Source of the DNA: an uncultured Lachnospiraceae bacterium
Lineage (GTDB): Bacteria; Bacillota; Clostridia; Lachnospirales; Lachnospiraceae
Assembly (NCBI GenBank): GCA_910588955.1
Contig: CAJURQ010000006.1
Coordinates: 44,949 to 108,948 of the forward strand
DNA length: 64,000 bases
Direction: 5' to 3'
Part shown: positions 53,368-62,932 of the stretch, one piece after another
How positions within the stretch are numbered: position 1 is the first letter of the stretch
Layout of the letters: each line of letters starts with the position of its first letter
Position numbers and translations under genes: made by a program
The notes under the pieces: model-generated
Databases searched by the model: none
Told to the model about the DNA's origin: nothing
The model's input: only the letters and a program-made list of their open reading frames with translations

Positions 53368-53423
53368 TTGGAGCTCCTTTGCTGTTTACTGCCTTTTATG
53401 CATCTATTATACCCTCACCCGCT

Positions 53424-54299
53424 TCATTCCACAATCAGAAAGTCAACAATCATTTTCTTCTCCCGATCCGTCAGTCCGTGTATATGCCCTCTGTCCTTTA
53501 GCAGGTAGCAAATGCTTTGTTTCCAGACTTTTTTTGCCTTCCGAAGAACCTTTTTAGCCGGAAACAGACAGTCCTTTTCCGCTGCCATAACCAGCACGGG
53601 ATTTTGATACTTGCCAAGCGCCTTACATCTCTCATTTTGCGGCATGACAGACTTAATCTTTGCATGGTCAATACTGCAGCGGGCGGTTTGTAAAATTTCC
53701 TCTGTGATATTGTCTTCTGTTACCGCCATCGGAAGAAGACACCTCACAAACCATTTTTCTTTGTGGGTAAGCCAGTACATAAGCATTGGAAATGCCATGT
53801 TGATACTCTTAAAGACAGGCGCATTCTGAATCGCGGACGGCACCAGCAGCACGCTGCGTTCAACAGCCTCCGGCGCCACACACATTGCTTTCACTATGAT
53901 TCCCGCCCCAAATGAACCGCCGAAACATGCCATCTTCCGAAACCCCAGACCTTTGATGACTTCAACCGCCCACTTCCCGTAATCCTGATTCCGGGGCGAC
54001 AGTGAAACCTCCGCGCTCTTACCGGGATGCCCGATTGTGTCCACAGAAAAAATGCGAAACTCCTTGAGCAGGAAGTCGCAATACTTCAGATTGTACGCAG
54101 TCGTCGCATTGCCGCCGTGAAAAACCAGCAAAGGTTTTCCCGTCTGGCTGCCGCACACAATCAAATGCGTTTTCCCAAAATAAGTGTCTATATATAAATC
54201 CGTGTACGACAGTTTCAAACTTTCCATCTGCCTGTCATACAACTCCAAAACCTCTTTTTTAGATTTTTCACTCCGATAAATAGATTTTTCCTGCGTCAT
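53424..54299 (-). CDS. Alpha/beta hydrolase
   Basis: A 291-residue cytosolic alpha/beta-hydrolase. Oxyanion segment VFHGGNATT, IFSVDTIGHPGKS, nucleophile elbow CFGGSFGAG (G-x-S-x-G), late acid region MAAEKDCLFPA and the His in LLKDRGHIHGLTD. Start at 54299 because GGAG lies five bases upstream; it overlaps the YxeA gene by 32 bases, so the two are coupled. It resembles carboxylesterase/lactonase-type members found beside efflux or stress genes, but the substrate cannot be named. Confidence 0.85.
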   Translation of the reverse strand: MTQEKSIYRSEKSKKEVLELYDRQMESLKLSYTDLYIDTYFGKTHLIVCGSQTGKPLLVFHGGNATTAYNLKYCDFLLKEFRIFSVDTIGHPGKSAEVSLSPRNQDYGKWAVEVIKGLGFRKMACFGGSFGAGIIVKAMCVAPEAVERSVLLVPSAIQNAPVFKSINMAFPMLMYWLTHKEKWFVRCLLPMAVTEDNITEEILQTARCSIDHAKIKSVMPQNERCKALGKYQNPVLVMAAEKDCLFPAKKVLRKAKKVWKQSICYLLKDRGHIHGLTDREKKMIVDFLIVE

Positions 54300-54660
54300 A
54301 ACACTCCTGCACCGCCTCCGGCAGTTCCTCATACTGCACCTCGCTCCACTCCACCACGCCACGAATCGGGCTGACGGTCAGTCTCAAAAAAGCGCCTTCC
54401 CACAATTCCCGGGATGCCCCGAAGGTAATTTCTTTTTCGATGCCCTTTTCACTGTAAGCAGGCAGCGTATAAGAATAGCTCATGCCTCCCTCCATGTCAA
54501 TCACGCCGTCCCTTGGCATCCCCTCGGAAATCTTACTGTTGTCAATCTGCGTATAGTAATAAATACTTCCGCTCCCCGAGTAGAGCCACGCGCCAAGACT
54601 GAGCAGAGCCGCCACAACCGCTACAGCAATTCCGATTCCCACAAACACGTTTTTCTTCAT
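54268..54660 (-). CDS. YxeA family (DUF1093) exported protein
   Basis: 130 residues: Lys-rich N-terminus with one hydrophobic segment (about 5-27, signal anchor or cleaved signal), then the YxeA beta domain (IYYYTQIDN, YSYTLPAYSEKGIEKEITFGA, REL-GAFLRLTV). Members are small OB-like exported proteins often encoded near two-component or antimicrobial-peptide response genes. AGGAGG eight bases before the start. Promoter region carries four CCTTNN boxes at 11-bp spacing (54707-54745), indicating control by an OmpR/PhoB-type regulator. Coupled to the alpha/beta-hydrolase gene. Confidence 0.85.
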   Translation of the reverse strand: MKKNVFVGIGIAVAVVAALLSLGAWLYSGSGSIYYYTQIDNSKISEGMPRDGVIDMEGGMSYSYTLPAYSEKGIEKEITFGASRELWEGAFLRLTVSPIRGVVEWSEVQYEELPEAVQECYDAGKIYLSE

Positions 54661-54706
54661 AATGATATCCTCCTGTCTTTCTTTACAAGATAAGATATCA
54701 TGCCTC

Positions 54707-54745
54707 CCTTACGTGCGCCTTGTGAAAACCTTGCGTTTACCTTAC
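54707..54745 (-). promoter_or_regulatory. Direct-repeat operator, four hexamers at 11-bp period
   Basis: On the + strand CCTTAC (54707), CCTTGT (54718), CCTTGC (54729) and CCTTAC (54740), each followed by a 5-bp spacer; a degenerate fifth (CCTGCA) follows at 54751. An 11-bp period places all sites on one face of the helix, as in PhoB/OmpR-family boxes. On the minus strand they end 9 bases before a TATCTT -10-like element of the YxeA gene, overlapping the -35 position: an activator site. Confidence 0.65.
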
Positions 54746-54840
54746 ATTTTCCTGCACTCATATTATCACAGCCTTAAAGCTGTTACAATCCTATTTGAGC
54801 AAGCGCCGCTTTTATATTTGAGGAAAATACCGTCAATCAA

Positions 54841-55256
54841 TCATCGTTTCAACAACTTATTTTTATACAGTATTTCTTCTCCTGTTGAAATGGTTACCTT
54901 CTTCTTATATAGCAACGTCCATAAAGCCTGATTCCTTGTATAATCCATTTTATCCTGCGGGAAAAATGAACGGCAGAAATACCTTCCTTCCCCTCTGTTC
55001 TGCGCTAAAAACAAAAAGATATTTCTGCCCTCTGCATAGTTTTTCATAATATAATCTTCTTTGATAACCGAATAAGTATTTATTTTGCGATTGTACTTGA
55101 AGATTGTATTATTACTGTCTATCACACTTTCCAGCAGCGGCAGCATGTCTATCTTATCTGCAACAACACAGATACGTTTTTTCTTCCCAATATCAAATGA
55201 TATTCTTTATCCAACAGTTTCTCGAAAGCTTCCACGCAGTCATACACGTTGCTCAT
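54841..55256 (-). pseudogene. PBECR4-like protein gene, frameshifted
   Basis: The frame begins at ATG 55256 (AGAGG eight bases upstream; MSNVYDCVEAFEKLLDKEYH) and goes out of frame at CATTTGATATT (about 55195). One extra T would give YHFDIGKKKRICVVADK and continue into the long open frame ending at 54841, about 138 residues in all. The later segment IFLFLAQNRGEGRYFCRSFF ... LLYKKKVTISTGEEILY resembles PBECR4-type (phage barnase/EndoU/colicin-like nuclease) domains. The family call is tentative; the frameshift reading is firmer. Confidence 0.55.
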
Positions 55257-55401
55257 CAGACTTACCTCTTTCTCTTTTGAAAATGGACGAATATTGCAAT
55301 AAAATTATGAGATTACTTTCGATTGAACGTTTTCACAATGATGAAATGCAAAAAATATATGATTATTGGATAAGCCAATAAATTTTCAGACAAAGGTATT
55401 T

Positions 55402-55584
55402 TCTCTGTTAATGTCAATAGGCATAATCAAAACAACACACAGCAAATATCTATCGCTAAAATTTTATGCGCCGATATATCTTTTTACGCAGCGGTGGCTT
55501 TTTTGCGGACCATTGACAGATAAACATAAACAGGTTTTTCGGGAAAATGCGTATGCGCATATCCACAATTTTTCAAAGAAATAG
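55402..55584 (+). pseudogene. C-terminal remnant of a TetR-type regulator
   Basis: The last ~50 codons before TAG (KYLSLKFYAPIYLFTQRW ... ENAYAHIHNFSKK) look like the dimerisation end of clostridial TetR regulators, 12 bases before the SDR gene. No helix-turn-helix or start codon is found upstream; the frame is closed by stops. The preceding stretch (55283-55381) encodes an unrelated 32-residue tail ending YDYWISQ that I cannot assign. Confidence 0.45.
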
Positions 55585-55596
55585 AGGGCATCTAAA

Positions 55597-56047
55597 ATGG
55601 CGAATGTATTAGTCGTTGGCGCCAATCAAGGGATTGGTTATTATCTTGTGGAAAGATTACTGGAATTGGGAAATACGGTAACGGTGCTGGATATTCAGAT
55701 TCATGCAATTGAGATATTAAAAGAAAAGTATCAAAAGACACTCCAGCCAGTCATTGCAGACGCAAGAAGCCTTTCTGACATTGAGAGCGGTGTGCTGCAG
55801 GCAATCAGAAATTTTGGAGATATCGACATTGCAATACAAAATGCCTGTCTATGCACTTTTGAAAGCGAGCATGACACGGACTTTGAGATTTATCAAAAGG
55901 TAATGGACGTCAATTATTTTGGAGCGTTGAGATTAGCAAAAACAGTTCTTCCTCATATGCGGAGAGTGAAAAAGGGACGTATTATATTTACAAGTTCAGG
56001 AGTAGGCGTTACCGGATTTGCAAACATTTCTCCGTATGCAAGCAGTT
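55597..56047 (+). pseudogene. Short-chain dehydrogenase, truncated before the catalytic Lys
   Basis: Good N-terminal SDR: NAD loop VVGANQGIGYYL, VLDIQIH, IADARSLSDIES, NACLC in place of NAG, DVNYFGALRLAKTVLPHM, GRIIFTSSGVG (catalytic Ser) and Tyr in SPYASS. The family continues Y-A-S-S-K; here the Lys is missing and the next codons read the antisense of the PHP gene until a chance stop at 56214. The gene therefore ends in a deletion junction near 56047. It lacks an active-site Lys and the substrate half, so it cannot be an active enzyme. Confidence 0.75.
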
Positions 56048-56094
56048 CTCTGCCTAATCCCTTCCCTCCCTCATCATCGGAAACAAAAAGCATT

Positions 56095-56859
56095 TCAAGA
56101 TGCCGCCCTGCAAAACCTCTCCGCCTGCTCCGGGCTGTGGTAACTGGAAAACGCCTCGACCCCGTCAATCCCCAGTCTGCAAATGTCTTCCAGCATATCC
56201 TCTTTCCCTTTTAAGTTCACGCCGGGATGCGCCAGAACAGCCGCGCCGTGATTTCGGTGAATCGTATCAATGATTTCCTCCATCGCCGGATAATCCGTCT
56301 TCGCATAGCACGGTTTCTCCTGCGCATAATAGTCCCAATAAAAATTGACAAAAGGGTTGTCGCTTCTCTCCCCGCCGGATCGGTAGGGCTGTAAAAGCGG
56401 ATGTCCCGCATACTCCGGCATTGCCAGCAGAACCTCAGCAAACATCTCGCCCGTCCAGCTTTTCTGCCAGTAATTGTTTTCCGACAACGCCAGCAAATCC
56501 TTTTCCGCAATCTGGGTAAACCCTAATGCCCGCGTTTTTTCCAGCCTCTCCAGAGAAGCCTTCGCACTCTGGTCCGCCACATTCTTTTCGATTTCTTCAA
56601 AGTCTCTGCTCTGATAGTCAATACCATATCCCAGCACATGAAAGTTTACCCGCTCAAAGGTACCGTCAATCTCGATGCCCGGAATATACCGTATCCCTTT
56701 TTCCTCCGCTGCCCTCTGCGTCTCCTCATTTGCTCTCGCACAGTTATGGTCTGTCACCGACATGATACGGACGCCCGCCGCCGCGCACTGTTCTGCCAGC
56801 TCGGAGGGCGTGTATTCCCCGTCATCGCTGTATCTACTGTGCATGTGTAAATCAATCAT
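56095..56859 (-). pseudogene. PHP-domain phosphoesterase, truncated at its C-terminus
   Basis: 254 residues with the PHP metal motifs MIDLHMHSRYSDDGEYTP, SVTDHNCA, IPGIEIDGTF, HRNHGAAVLAHPG. The family normally continues after SPEQAERFCRAA into a G-S-D-F-H motif carrying the last metal ligands; here the frame stops (TGA 56095-56097) five codons after that point, at the junction with the truncated SDR gene. Start at 56859 because GGGAGG lies six bases upstream; it overlaps the MFS gene end by eight bases. Activity is doubtful because a metal ligand is lost. Confidence 0.7.
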
Positions 56860-58030
56860 GTGCATCCTCCCTCACTCTGGACAATAGTTTCTCGTGCATC
56901 ACAGCCATGAGAACCAGTATTGCCAGCAGAAATACCGGATACAGAAACGCACCGATATGGTTCGCCAGAAACCCGAACACAGGCGGCATAAGGCAGGTCC
57001 CTACATAGGCGGACGCCATCTGCACCCCGATTACAGCCTGCGACTTATCCGCCCCGAAATGCGCCGGCGTGGAATGTATGACGGATGGGTAAATGGGCGC
57101 GCATCCCAGACCGGTAATGACCAATCCAGTCAAAGCAGTTATCTCTCCAAAAGGAAGGAGCAGGAACACGATGCCGCACAGGATCAGCCCCTACCCCAGC
57201 CGTATCATCCGGGTATCATTTAATTTTAGCGTCATAAACCCGCCAATGGCTCTCCCCGCCGTAATCCCGATATAGAACAGGCCGGCAAACCCTGCCGCCG
57301 TTTCCGCCGTAAGTCCGCGCTGCAGCACAAGATAACTGCTTGCCCACAACCCGGCTGTCTGTTCCAGCGCACAGTAACAGAAAAATGTCACCATGATTTC
57401 CTTCGCTCCCGGTATGCCGAAAATCTGCCGCAGGGAAAGCGGTTTTGCATTTGCTTCCCCGGACTGGTCCGCATCCTCCGCCGTCCGCTTTTTCCACAGC
57501 GGCAGGCTGAAAAGCAGGACCGCCGTCAACACGATCTGGAGAATGGCAATATAGCGGTACCCCATGTTCCAGCCCTGTCCGCCTGTCAGCGCATATCCCA
57601 TAATATACGGACCAAGGGACGCCCCCACACCCCACATACAATGGAGCCAGCTCATATGCCTGCTCGCATAATGCAGCGCCACATAATTGTTTAAGGACGC
57701 GTCCACGCTCCCTGCTCCCAGCCCGTAAGGAATTGCCCAAAGGCATAGCGCCGCATAACTGTGGCTGACGGAAAATCCGAACAGAGCCACCGCCGTCATA
57801 AGCACGCTGAAAGCCGTCACTTTCCCCGTTCCCAGCTTTTTCGTCAGCCGGTCGCTCTGTAAGCTGGAAACAATGGTTCCTGCCGCGATAATCATGGAAA
57901 TACCGCCCGCATAGGAAACCGGCACGGAAAACTCCTCATACATAACCGGCCAAGCCGAACCTAACAGAGAGTCCGGAAGTCCCAGACTGATAAAAGCCAA
58001 ATAAATGATTACCAACAAAAGTTGAAACAT
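56852..58030 (-). pseudogene. MFS transporter gene interrupted by an in-frame TAG
   Basis: The frame from 58030 (AGGAGG eight bases upstream, MFQLLLVIIYLAFISLGLPD) runs to TAG at 57191-57193 and then continues open in the same frame to 56852. The joined product (about 392 residues, 12 helices) is a standard FucP/YfkF-like MFS transporter (LKLNDTRMIRLG, then GLILCGIVFLLLPFGEI...). One C-to-T change in a CAG codon explains the stop. Unless the stop is read through, only the first nine helices are made. Divergent from an AraC-type regulator at 58172, its likely activator. Confidence 0.85.
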
Positions 58031-58171
58031 TTCGATAACCTCCTGCATTTTCATTTCTATAATGAAGATAATACCGTCAACAGCCGCTTGATTCAACTCA
58101 TTTTCCGACATATAATATAACAAAACCGCCAAATAAAACGGTATCTCAAAGAAAAGTAAGGAGAAAACGGA

Positions 58172-59083
58172 ATGGCATTACAAGAATGTGGACTAAACCT
58201 GAACAGCGTGTCAAAAGAACTCCAGCCTCACGGCAGTCTTGCGTTCCCCTGTGCCGGGTATGCATCTCACCACACAGACAGACCGGAAGACAGTATTCCG
58301 TGGCACTGGCATGAAGAAATTGAAATGATATACATAGAAAGCGGGCAGCTTGAGGTAAAAATACCGTCGCAGTCATTTTTGATGAAAACCGGTGACTGCC
58401 TCGTTATCAACGGCAATATTGTCCACTTCGCGGCAGCAGTCCCGGAGGGTACGCTCCACTCCCTCGTCTTTGACCCGGCTCTCATTGCCGGAAAAGAGGA
58501 CTCTGTGTTTGCGAAAAAATATATGTCGCCGCTCTTATCCTGCCCTGCCTTTTCCGGCTTTTATATCAGCGCGGAAGCCGATACGGATATGGCTCTCCGA
58601 TTTAACCGCGCCTTTGAAGCGCTTGCCAACGATCATTACGGCTATGAATTTACCGTGCGTGAAAACCTGTCACGTATCTGCCTTTCTCTGTATCAGGCGT
58701 ATGAACCGCAGATGGATATCCAAAAGGCAGCGCCCAATCAGGACAACCTCCGTATCGGTAAAATACTTACCTATATCCACGAAAATTTTGCCGCTCCCAT
58801 TACCCTCTCCGATATCGCAAAAAAAGCCGATATCAGCGAGAGAGAATGTCTGCGCTGTTTTCAAAAAACAATCCAGCTCTCCCCCATCCAGTATTTATTA
58901 AAATACCGGGTTATGCGGGGAGCCGAACTGTTATTGACAAATCCGTCAGCCAGCATTTCCGAGATCGGGACATTCTGCGGCTTTGACAGCCAAAGCCATT
59001 TTGCAAAAATGTTCAAGCGTTACTATAACTGCACGCCGCGGGAATACAGAAGCCGCAGTCTCAAATCTTTAACTGCTCCTTGA
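58172..59083 (+). CDS. AraC family transcriptional regulator with cupin sensor
   Basis: 303 residues. N-terminal cupin-type domain (about 20-150: WHWHEEIEMIYIESGQLEVKI, GDCLVINGNIVHFA) for a sugar or other small ligand, and a C-terminal AraC double HTH (about 195-300: ITLSDIAKKADISERECLRCFQ, SISEIGTFCGFDSQSHFAKMFKRYYNCTPREYR). GGAG six to ten bases before the ATG. Divergent from the broken MFS gene across 140 bp, so its target transporter appears to be lost. Its 3' end overlaps the convergent ABC permease gene by 23 bases. Confidence 0.92.
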   Translation: MALQECGLNLNSVSKELQPHGSLAFPCAGYASHHTDRPEDSIPWHWHEEIEMIYIESGQLEVKIPSQSFLMKTGDCLVINGNIVHFAAAVPEGTLHSLVFDPALIAGKEDSVFAKKYMSPLLSCPAFSGFYISAEADTDMALRFNRAFEALANDHYGYEFTVRENLSRICLSLYQAYEPQMDIQKAAPNQDNLRIGKILTYIHENFAAPITLSDIAKKADISERECLRCFQKTIQLSPIQYLLKYRVMRGAELLLTNPSASISEIGTFCGFDSQSHFAKMFKRYYNCTPREYRSRSLKSLTAP

Positions 59084-61172
59084 TGACTTTTACCGTAGAG
59101 CGGTACACCGTGTAGATCACCGCAATGATCATCGCAATGATGCACAGGCAAAGACCCATCGCCGCCCATTCTGTTTTAAGCATCCTGCCGTCGTTCGCGT
59201 AGAGGATCATGGCATACAGCAGGAACATGGCGGCAGTGCCCACAAATGTCGGCATCTTAAAGACATTGGTACACTGGCTGCGCACTTCCTTATCCAGAAA
59301 GGCAGGCGAAGCCCCCAGTTTTTTTAGATCGTCAAAAATATAGCGGTTATTGAGGGCAATGCTCTGACAGCGTGTATGACACACCACCAGCGCCGTGATC
59401 ATGCACACGATGAAGATAAAGAGGAACATCATGAACATTACCGCCATGTTGCGCAGATAATCATTTTGATTCAAAATGCGGAAACTTGGCATGTACACCC
59501 AGTAGGTCCGAAAGGTAAAGGAATCCGACAGCTCGTAGCTGATTTTCGTCATTTCATCCGTATCGCCCCAGTACTCTAGCCCCTCCTCGTTTTCCCTGAT
59601 CTTCTGTACCCTGTCATAAAAGCTGACGCGTTCACAGGATTGATCAAAAGACGATATGAAAAGATGATAAAAGGCAACGGCAAACGGATAGGAGTCCTTT
59701 CCGTCCGCATTAAATGCTGCAAAACGCCCCCGCCAGTCGTCTGTCAGCCCCTCGGATATCAGGTCATAGTCCGCATTGTCAAGCACACAGCAGGGAATCT
59801 CCTCCGCGAAATGATCATAGTGCAGGTATCCCGCAAACTCTGTGGCAAGCACCTTCCTCGTCGTCATATTGGTGATCTCCTTTGCGGAGTTATTGACATA
59901 GGGGGAAGTTCCCTCCTGATCGTTCACGCACCGGTAAGTGCCGGGCTTAACGTCAACTTCCTGACCGGTGATCATCCGATAAGCGTCCTCGGAAAGTACC
60001 ATTGCCTCCTGCAGCATAGGGACATATTCGATATGATACCGCAGACCGTCTTCTTCATAAATTTCAGTCATTCCGCCCATTCCCACAGTGACATAATCGC
60101 ACTCATTCCAGTCTTTTAAGGAAAGACCATATTCTCTGCCAAGAGCTTCGATCTCTGTCCTGTCCGGCACGTCCTGATCCGCCTGATACTTATAGAAATA
60201 GTCATAGGGCAGGGACGCATAACGCAATACCGCCGAAATACCGTTGGTCGGCAGATAGAAAACCGCAAAGCATCCGCCTGCAATTAACAGCGTGACCACC
60301 AGCAGATTGTTGACCGTCTGTTTCCCCTGAAATTTCATCATGCTGCGGGAAATGATATTCTTGTATGGATTCCTGCGATGACTTTTCCAGCCGTGTACCA
60401 CCGTGTGCAGCATGATCATGTAAAGTCCAACAAATACGGGTGCATAGAACACACCCACCCAAGCCGGCGGGAACATGTAAAACCACGCATGACACGCCCA
60501 AGGCGCGCCGTACCCCAGCACAGCGCCTGCAAGCAGTACCAGAAAACCCACAGGACCGCACCATCTGCCAAGCTCTTTTACCGGCTCATTGATATGCTCC
60601 TCTCTGATCACTTCCATAATGTTCGTTTTTTTCAGATACCGCCACGCCGTCAGACCGGCAAATCCCACCACCAAAAGCAAAAACAGCAGGGAAATAAACA
60701 GGCATCTGAAATCAAAGGTGAGCACCATATCTGAACTGTCCACAAGGAGCAGCCGAAACGCGTGCCAAATGACCCACACAAAAGGAAAACCTGCTGCCGT
60801 TCCTGCAATGGCGGACACACCGCTTAACAAAAGCACTTCCCGATACAACCCCGGCGCAAGCCGCTTTCTGGACGCGCCCAAAGCCATCAGAACACCGAGC
60901 TGCCCCGACTTATGACGGAAAAACAATCCCAAGGCATAAATCGTAAAGACCACGCATCCCACAAGCGTCATCACAAAAATCATGTACATCTGTTTCGCGC
61001 TGTCGCCGCCCTCCGGGAACACCTTCTGCACCGTTGGCGAGAGCATCAGCGCAGAGTACGCCGAAATGATCATCAGCGCCATAAAATTGCAGAACAAATA
61101 AAGCCGCGACTGTTTCCTGTCCGCCCGCTGCAATTTCTGTTCCATCTGTCTCATATTAATTGTCTGGCTCAT
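59061..61172 (-). CDS. FtsX/BceB-type ABC transporter permease
   Basis: 703 residues. FtsX-type membrane arrangement: one N-terminal helix (about 25-45), a group of helices at 75-300 and three more at the C-terminus (about 575-695), with a large extracytoplasmic domain (about 315-560) between, as in BceB-type permeases that detect or expel peptide antibiotics. FRHKSGQLGVLMALGASRKRL is the coupling segment repeated in this family. It follows its ATPase gene after 11 bases. The LytTR regulator/kinase pair divergent from the operon is its probable control. Confidence 0.88.
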   Translation of the reverse strand: MSQTINMRQMEQKLQRADRKQSRLYLFCNFMALMIISAYSALMLSPTVQKVFPEGGDSAKQMYMIFVMTLVGCVVFTIYALGLFFRHKSGQLGVLMALGASRKRLAPGLYREVLLLSGVSAIAGTAAGFPFVWVIWHAFRLLLVDSSDMVLTFDFRCLFISLLFLLLVVGFAGLTAWRYLKKTNIMEVIREEHINEPVKELGRWCGPVGFLVLLAGAVLGYGAPWACHAWFYMFPPAWVGVFYAPVFVGLYMIMLHTVVHGWKSHRRNPYKNIISRSMMKFQGKQTVNNLLVVTLLIAGGCFAVFYLPTNGISAVLRYASLPYDYFYKYQADQDVPDRTEIEALGREYGLSLKDWNECDYVTVGMGGMTEIYEEDGLRYHIEYVPMLQEAMVLSEDAYRMITGQEVDVKPGTYRCVNDQEGTSPYVNNSAKEITNMTTRKVLATEFAGYLHYDHFAEEIPCCVLDNADYDLISEGLTDDWRGRFAAFNADGKDSYPFAVAFYHLFISSFDQSCERVSFYDRVQKIRENEEGLEYWGDTDEMTKISYELSDSFTFRTYWVYMPSFRILNQNDYLRNMAVMFMMFLFIFIVCMITALVVCHTRCQSIALNNRYIFDDLKKLGASPAFLDKEVRSQCTNVFKMPTFVGTAAMFLLYAMILYANDGRMLKTEWAAMGLCLCIIAMIIAVIYTVYRSTVKVIKEQLKI

Positions 61173-61183
61173 CTCACCACCCC

Positions 61184-61921
61184 CTACTCACTCATTTGTT
61201 TGATTGCATCTAATAGCTGGTCTTGGAACACACCGCGGTCCTCCCACTTTTCAAGCTGCCTGTAAATCGTCCCATCCTTCAATAAAATCACCCTGTCGCA
61301 GAAGGATGCCGCAAAGCTGTCGTGTGTCACCATAAAAATCGTGGCGTTCATCTTCTGTTTCGCATTGATAAACGTCTCGATCACCGCCCGGCTGGACTTA
61401 GAATCCAGATTGCCGGTCGGCTCGTCTGCCAAAATGATCAGCGGATTGTTAATGAGGCTTCGCGCCACCGCCGCACGCTGTTTCTCACCGCCTGATATTT
61501 CCGCCGGGTATTTATTTAAGATGTGCCCGATCCCGAACATTGCCGCGAGCTGATCCGCCAGCTTTTCCGCCTCCTTCGGCACCTCTCCCTGCACAATGCG
61601 CGGCACGAGAATGTTCTCCCGAATGGTCAGCCCGTCTAAGAGCATAAAATCCTGAAACACAAACCCGATCTTCGTATTTCTGACCCTTGCCAGCTCCTCC
61701 TCGTCCATGCCCGCCAGCTCCATGCCGCCCAGCCTGATATTGCCCTTGTCAAAGGGAATATAACAGGAAATACAGTTTAACAGCGTCGTCTTACCCGAGC
61801 CGGACGGTCCCATAACCGCCACAAACTCCCCCTGCGCCACATGAAAATCAATCCCCTTTAACACCTCATATTCGTTTTTTCCCACCTCATAAGATTTGAA
61901 GAGTTCCTTTACATACAGCAT
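61184..61921 (-). CDS. ABC transporter ATP-binding protein (BceA/MacB type)
   Basis: 245 residues: Walker A GPSGSGKTT, VFQDFMLLDGLT (Q-loop), signature ISGGEKQRAAVARSL, Walker B IILADEPTGNLDSKSS and switch His in VTHDSF. The DEPTGNLDS Walker B and partner FtsX permease place it in the MacB/LolD/BceA group rather than the importers. AAAGGAGG before the ATG. First gene of a two-gene operon with the permease. Confidence 0.94.
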   Translation of the reverse strand: MLYVKELFKSYEVGKNEYEVLKGIDFHVAQGEFVAVMGPSGSGKTTLLNCISCYIPFDKGNIRLGGMELAGMDEEELARVRNTKIGFVFQDFMLLDGLTIRENILVPRIVQGEVPKEAEKLADQLAAMFGIGHILNKYPAEISGGEKQRAAVARSLINNPLIILADEPTGNLDSKSSRAVIETFINAKQKMNATIFMVTHDSFAASFCDRVILLKDGTIYRQLEKWEDRGVFQDQLLDAIKQMSE

Positions 61922-62013
61922 ATCTTTTCCTCCTTTTACTGCTATTTGTCATAAAACGACCATACCACAGATACGCCGCATAAAAATCTTGCCTGTCATT
62001 TCTGACCGTCAGC

Positions 62014-62079
62014 ATGTAAAATTTGAACGGGATTTGCAAAGAATGTAAAATTTGAACTAGCAAAATGTAAAGTTTGAAA
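62014..62079 (+). promoter_or_regulatory. Three direct repeats, probable LytTR binding sites
   Basis: ATGTAAAATTTGAAC (62014-62028), the same sequence again (62043-62057) and ATGTAAAGTTTGAAA (62065-62079). The spacing is 29 and 22 bp; 22 bp is the usual spacing of LytTR repeats. They lie between the divergent ABC operon and the LytTR gene; a TATACT -10 (62113-62118) without a good -35 lies 34 bases downstream on the + strand, so activation of the regulator/kinase unit is likely, with the ABC operon as second target. Confidence 0.7.
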
Positions 62080-62187
62080 TAGCACCACAGGACTACACTC
62101 GTAAAAATATGCTATACTCAACATAGAGTCAGGTAATTGCGAAACGCATTTACCTAGCTACAGATCATTATCAAAAGGAGTCTTTTC

Positions 62188-62889
62188 ATGCTGCGGATCG
62201 CAATCTGTGATGACGAAACGGACGCAAGGGACGCCCTGCGTTTCCAATTAGAAAAAATACTGATCGAGGACGCCGAGGAGATAGTCTACGAGTTTTCCTC
62301 CGGCACAAACGCCGCCTCATGGCTGAAAACCCATCCGGGCGAGATCGACCTTCTCTTTCTGGACGTGGAAATGAAGGGCTTAAACGGTATGGAAACCGCG
62401 AAAAAAATCAGGACTTTTGACGAACAGATTACCCTTGTCTTTGTGACCGGCTATTCCGATTATGTCTTTGACGGCTATCATGTGGGCGCACTGGATTATC
62501 TGATGAAGCCTGTCGCGGAGGAAAAACTGCGGAAGTTGATCGGGCGCGTGCGCACCAAATCCGCGCAGGAGGAGTCCCGCTCTTTCACGCTGAAAAACAT
62601 GGACGGCACATGGCGTTTCCGGCTCTGTGACATTCTCTGCTTTTATTCCGACAGACGGAAAGTCACTCTGGTAACTGCCAAGGGCGAGTATTCTTTTTAT
62701 GCCAGACTGGATGAGATCGAGGAGCAGCTATCCCCCGATTTCGTGCGGATTCACCAGCGTTATCTGATCAATCCCGCAGGCGTGGAGTATCTCGGCAGCG
62801 AGTCAGTCACCATAAACGGGCGGGTACTTCCCTGCAGCAGACGGTATCGGGAAACCGCCCTTCCAAAAATCGCACGCTCTTTGATGTAA
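62188..62889 (+). CDS. LytTR family response regulator
   Basis: 233 residues. Receiver domain (1-120: RIAICDDE acidic pocket, phospho-acceptor Asp59 in LLFLDVEMKGLNG, TGYSDYV, KPV lysine) and LytTR DNA-binding domain (about 135-233: ILCFYSDRRKVTLVTAKGEYSFYARLDEIEEQL, FVRIHQRYLINPAGV). AAAGGAG seven bases before ATG. Followed after 43 bases by the GHKL-type kinase on the same strand. Pairs of this kind control peptide, bacteriocin and ABC-exporter genes; the divergent ABC operon is the natural target. Confidence 0.93.
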   Translation: MLRIAICDDETDARDALRFQLEKILIEDAEEIVYEFSSGTNAASWLKTHPGEIDLLFLDVEMKGLNGMETAKKIRTFDEQITLVFVTGYSDYVFDGYHVGALDYLMKPVAEEKLRKLIGRVRTKSAQEESRSFTLKNMDGTWRFRLCDILCFYSDRRKVTLVTAKGEYSFYARLDEIEEQLSPDFVRIHQRYLINPAGVEYLGSESVTINGRVLPCSRRYRETALPKIARSLM

Positions 62890-62932
62890 GAAATGCGGCA
62901 TTCTCCGCAATCATTGGACGAGGAATATTAAC

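Noticed and set aside
56048..56214. C-terminal tail of the SDR open frame as a novel domain
   Set aside because: It is the antisense of the PHP-domain gene read through by chance after a deletion junction; Pro/Ser/Arg-rich with no family resemblance.
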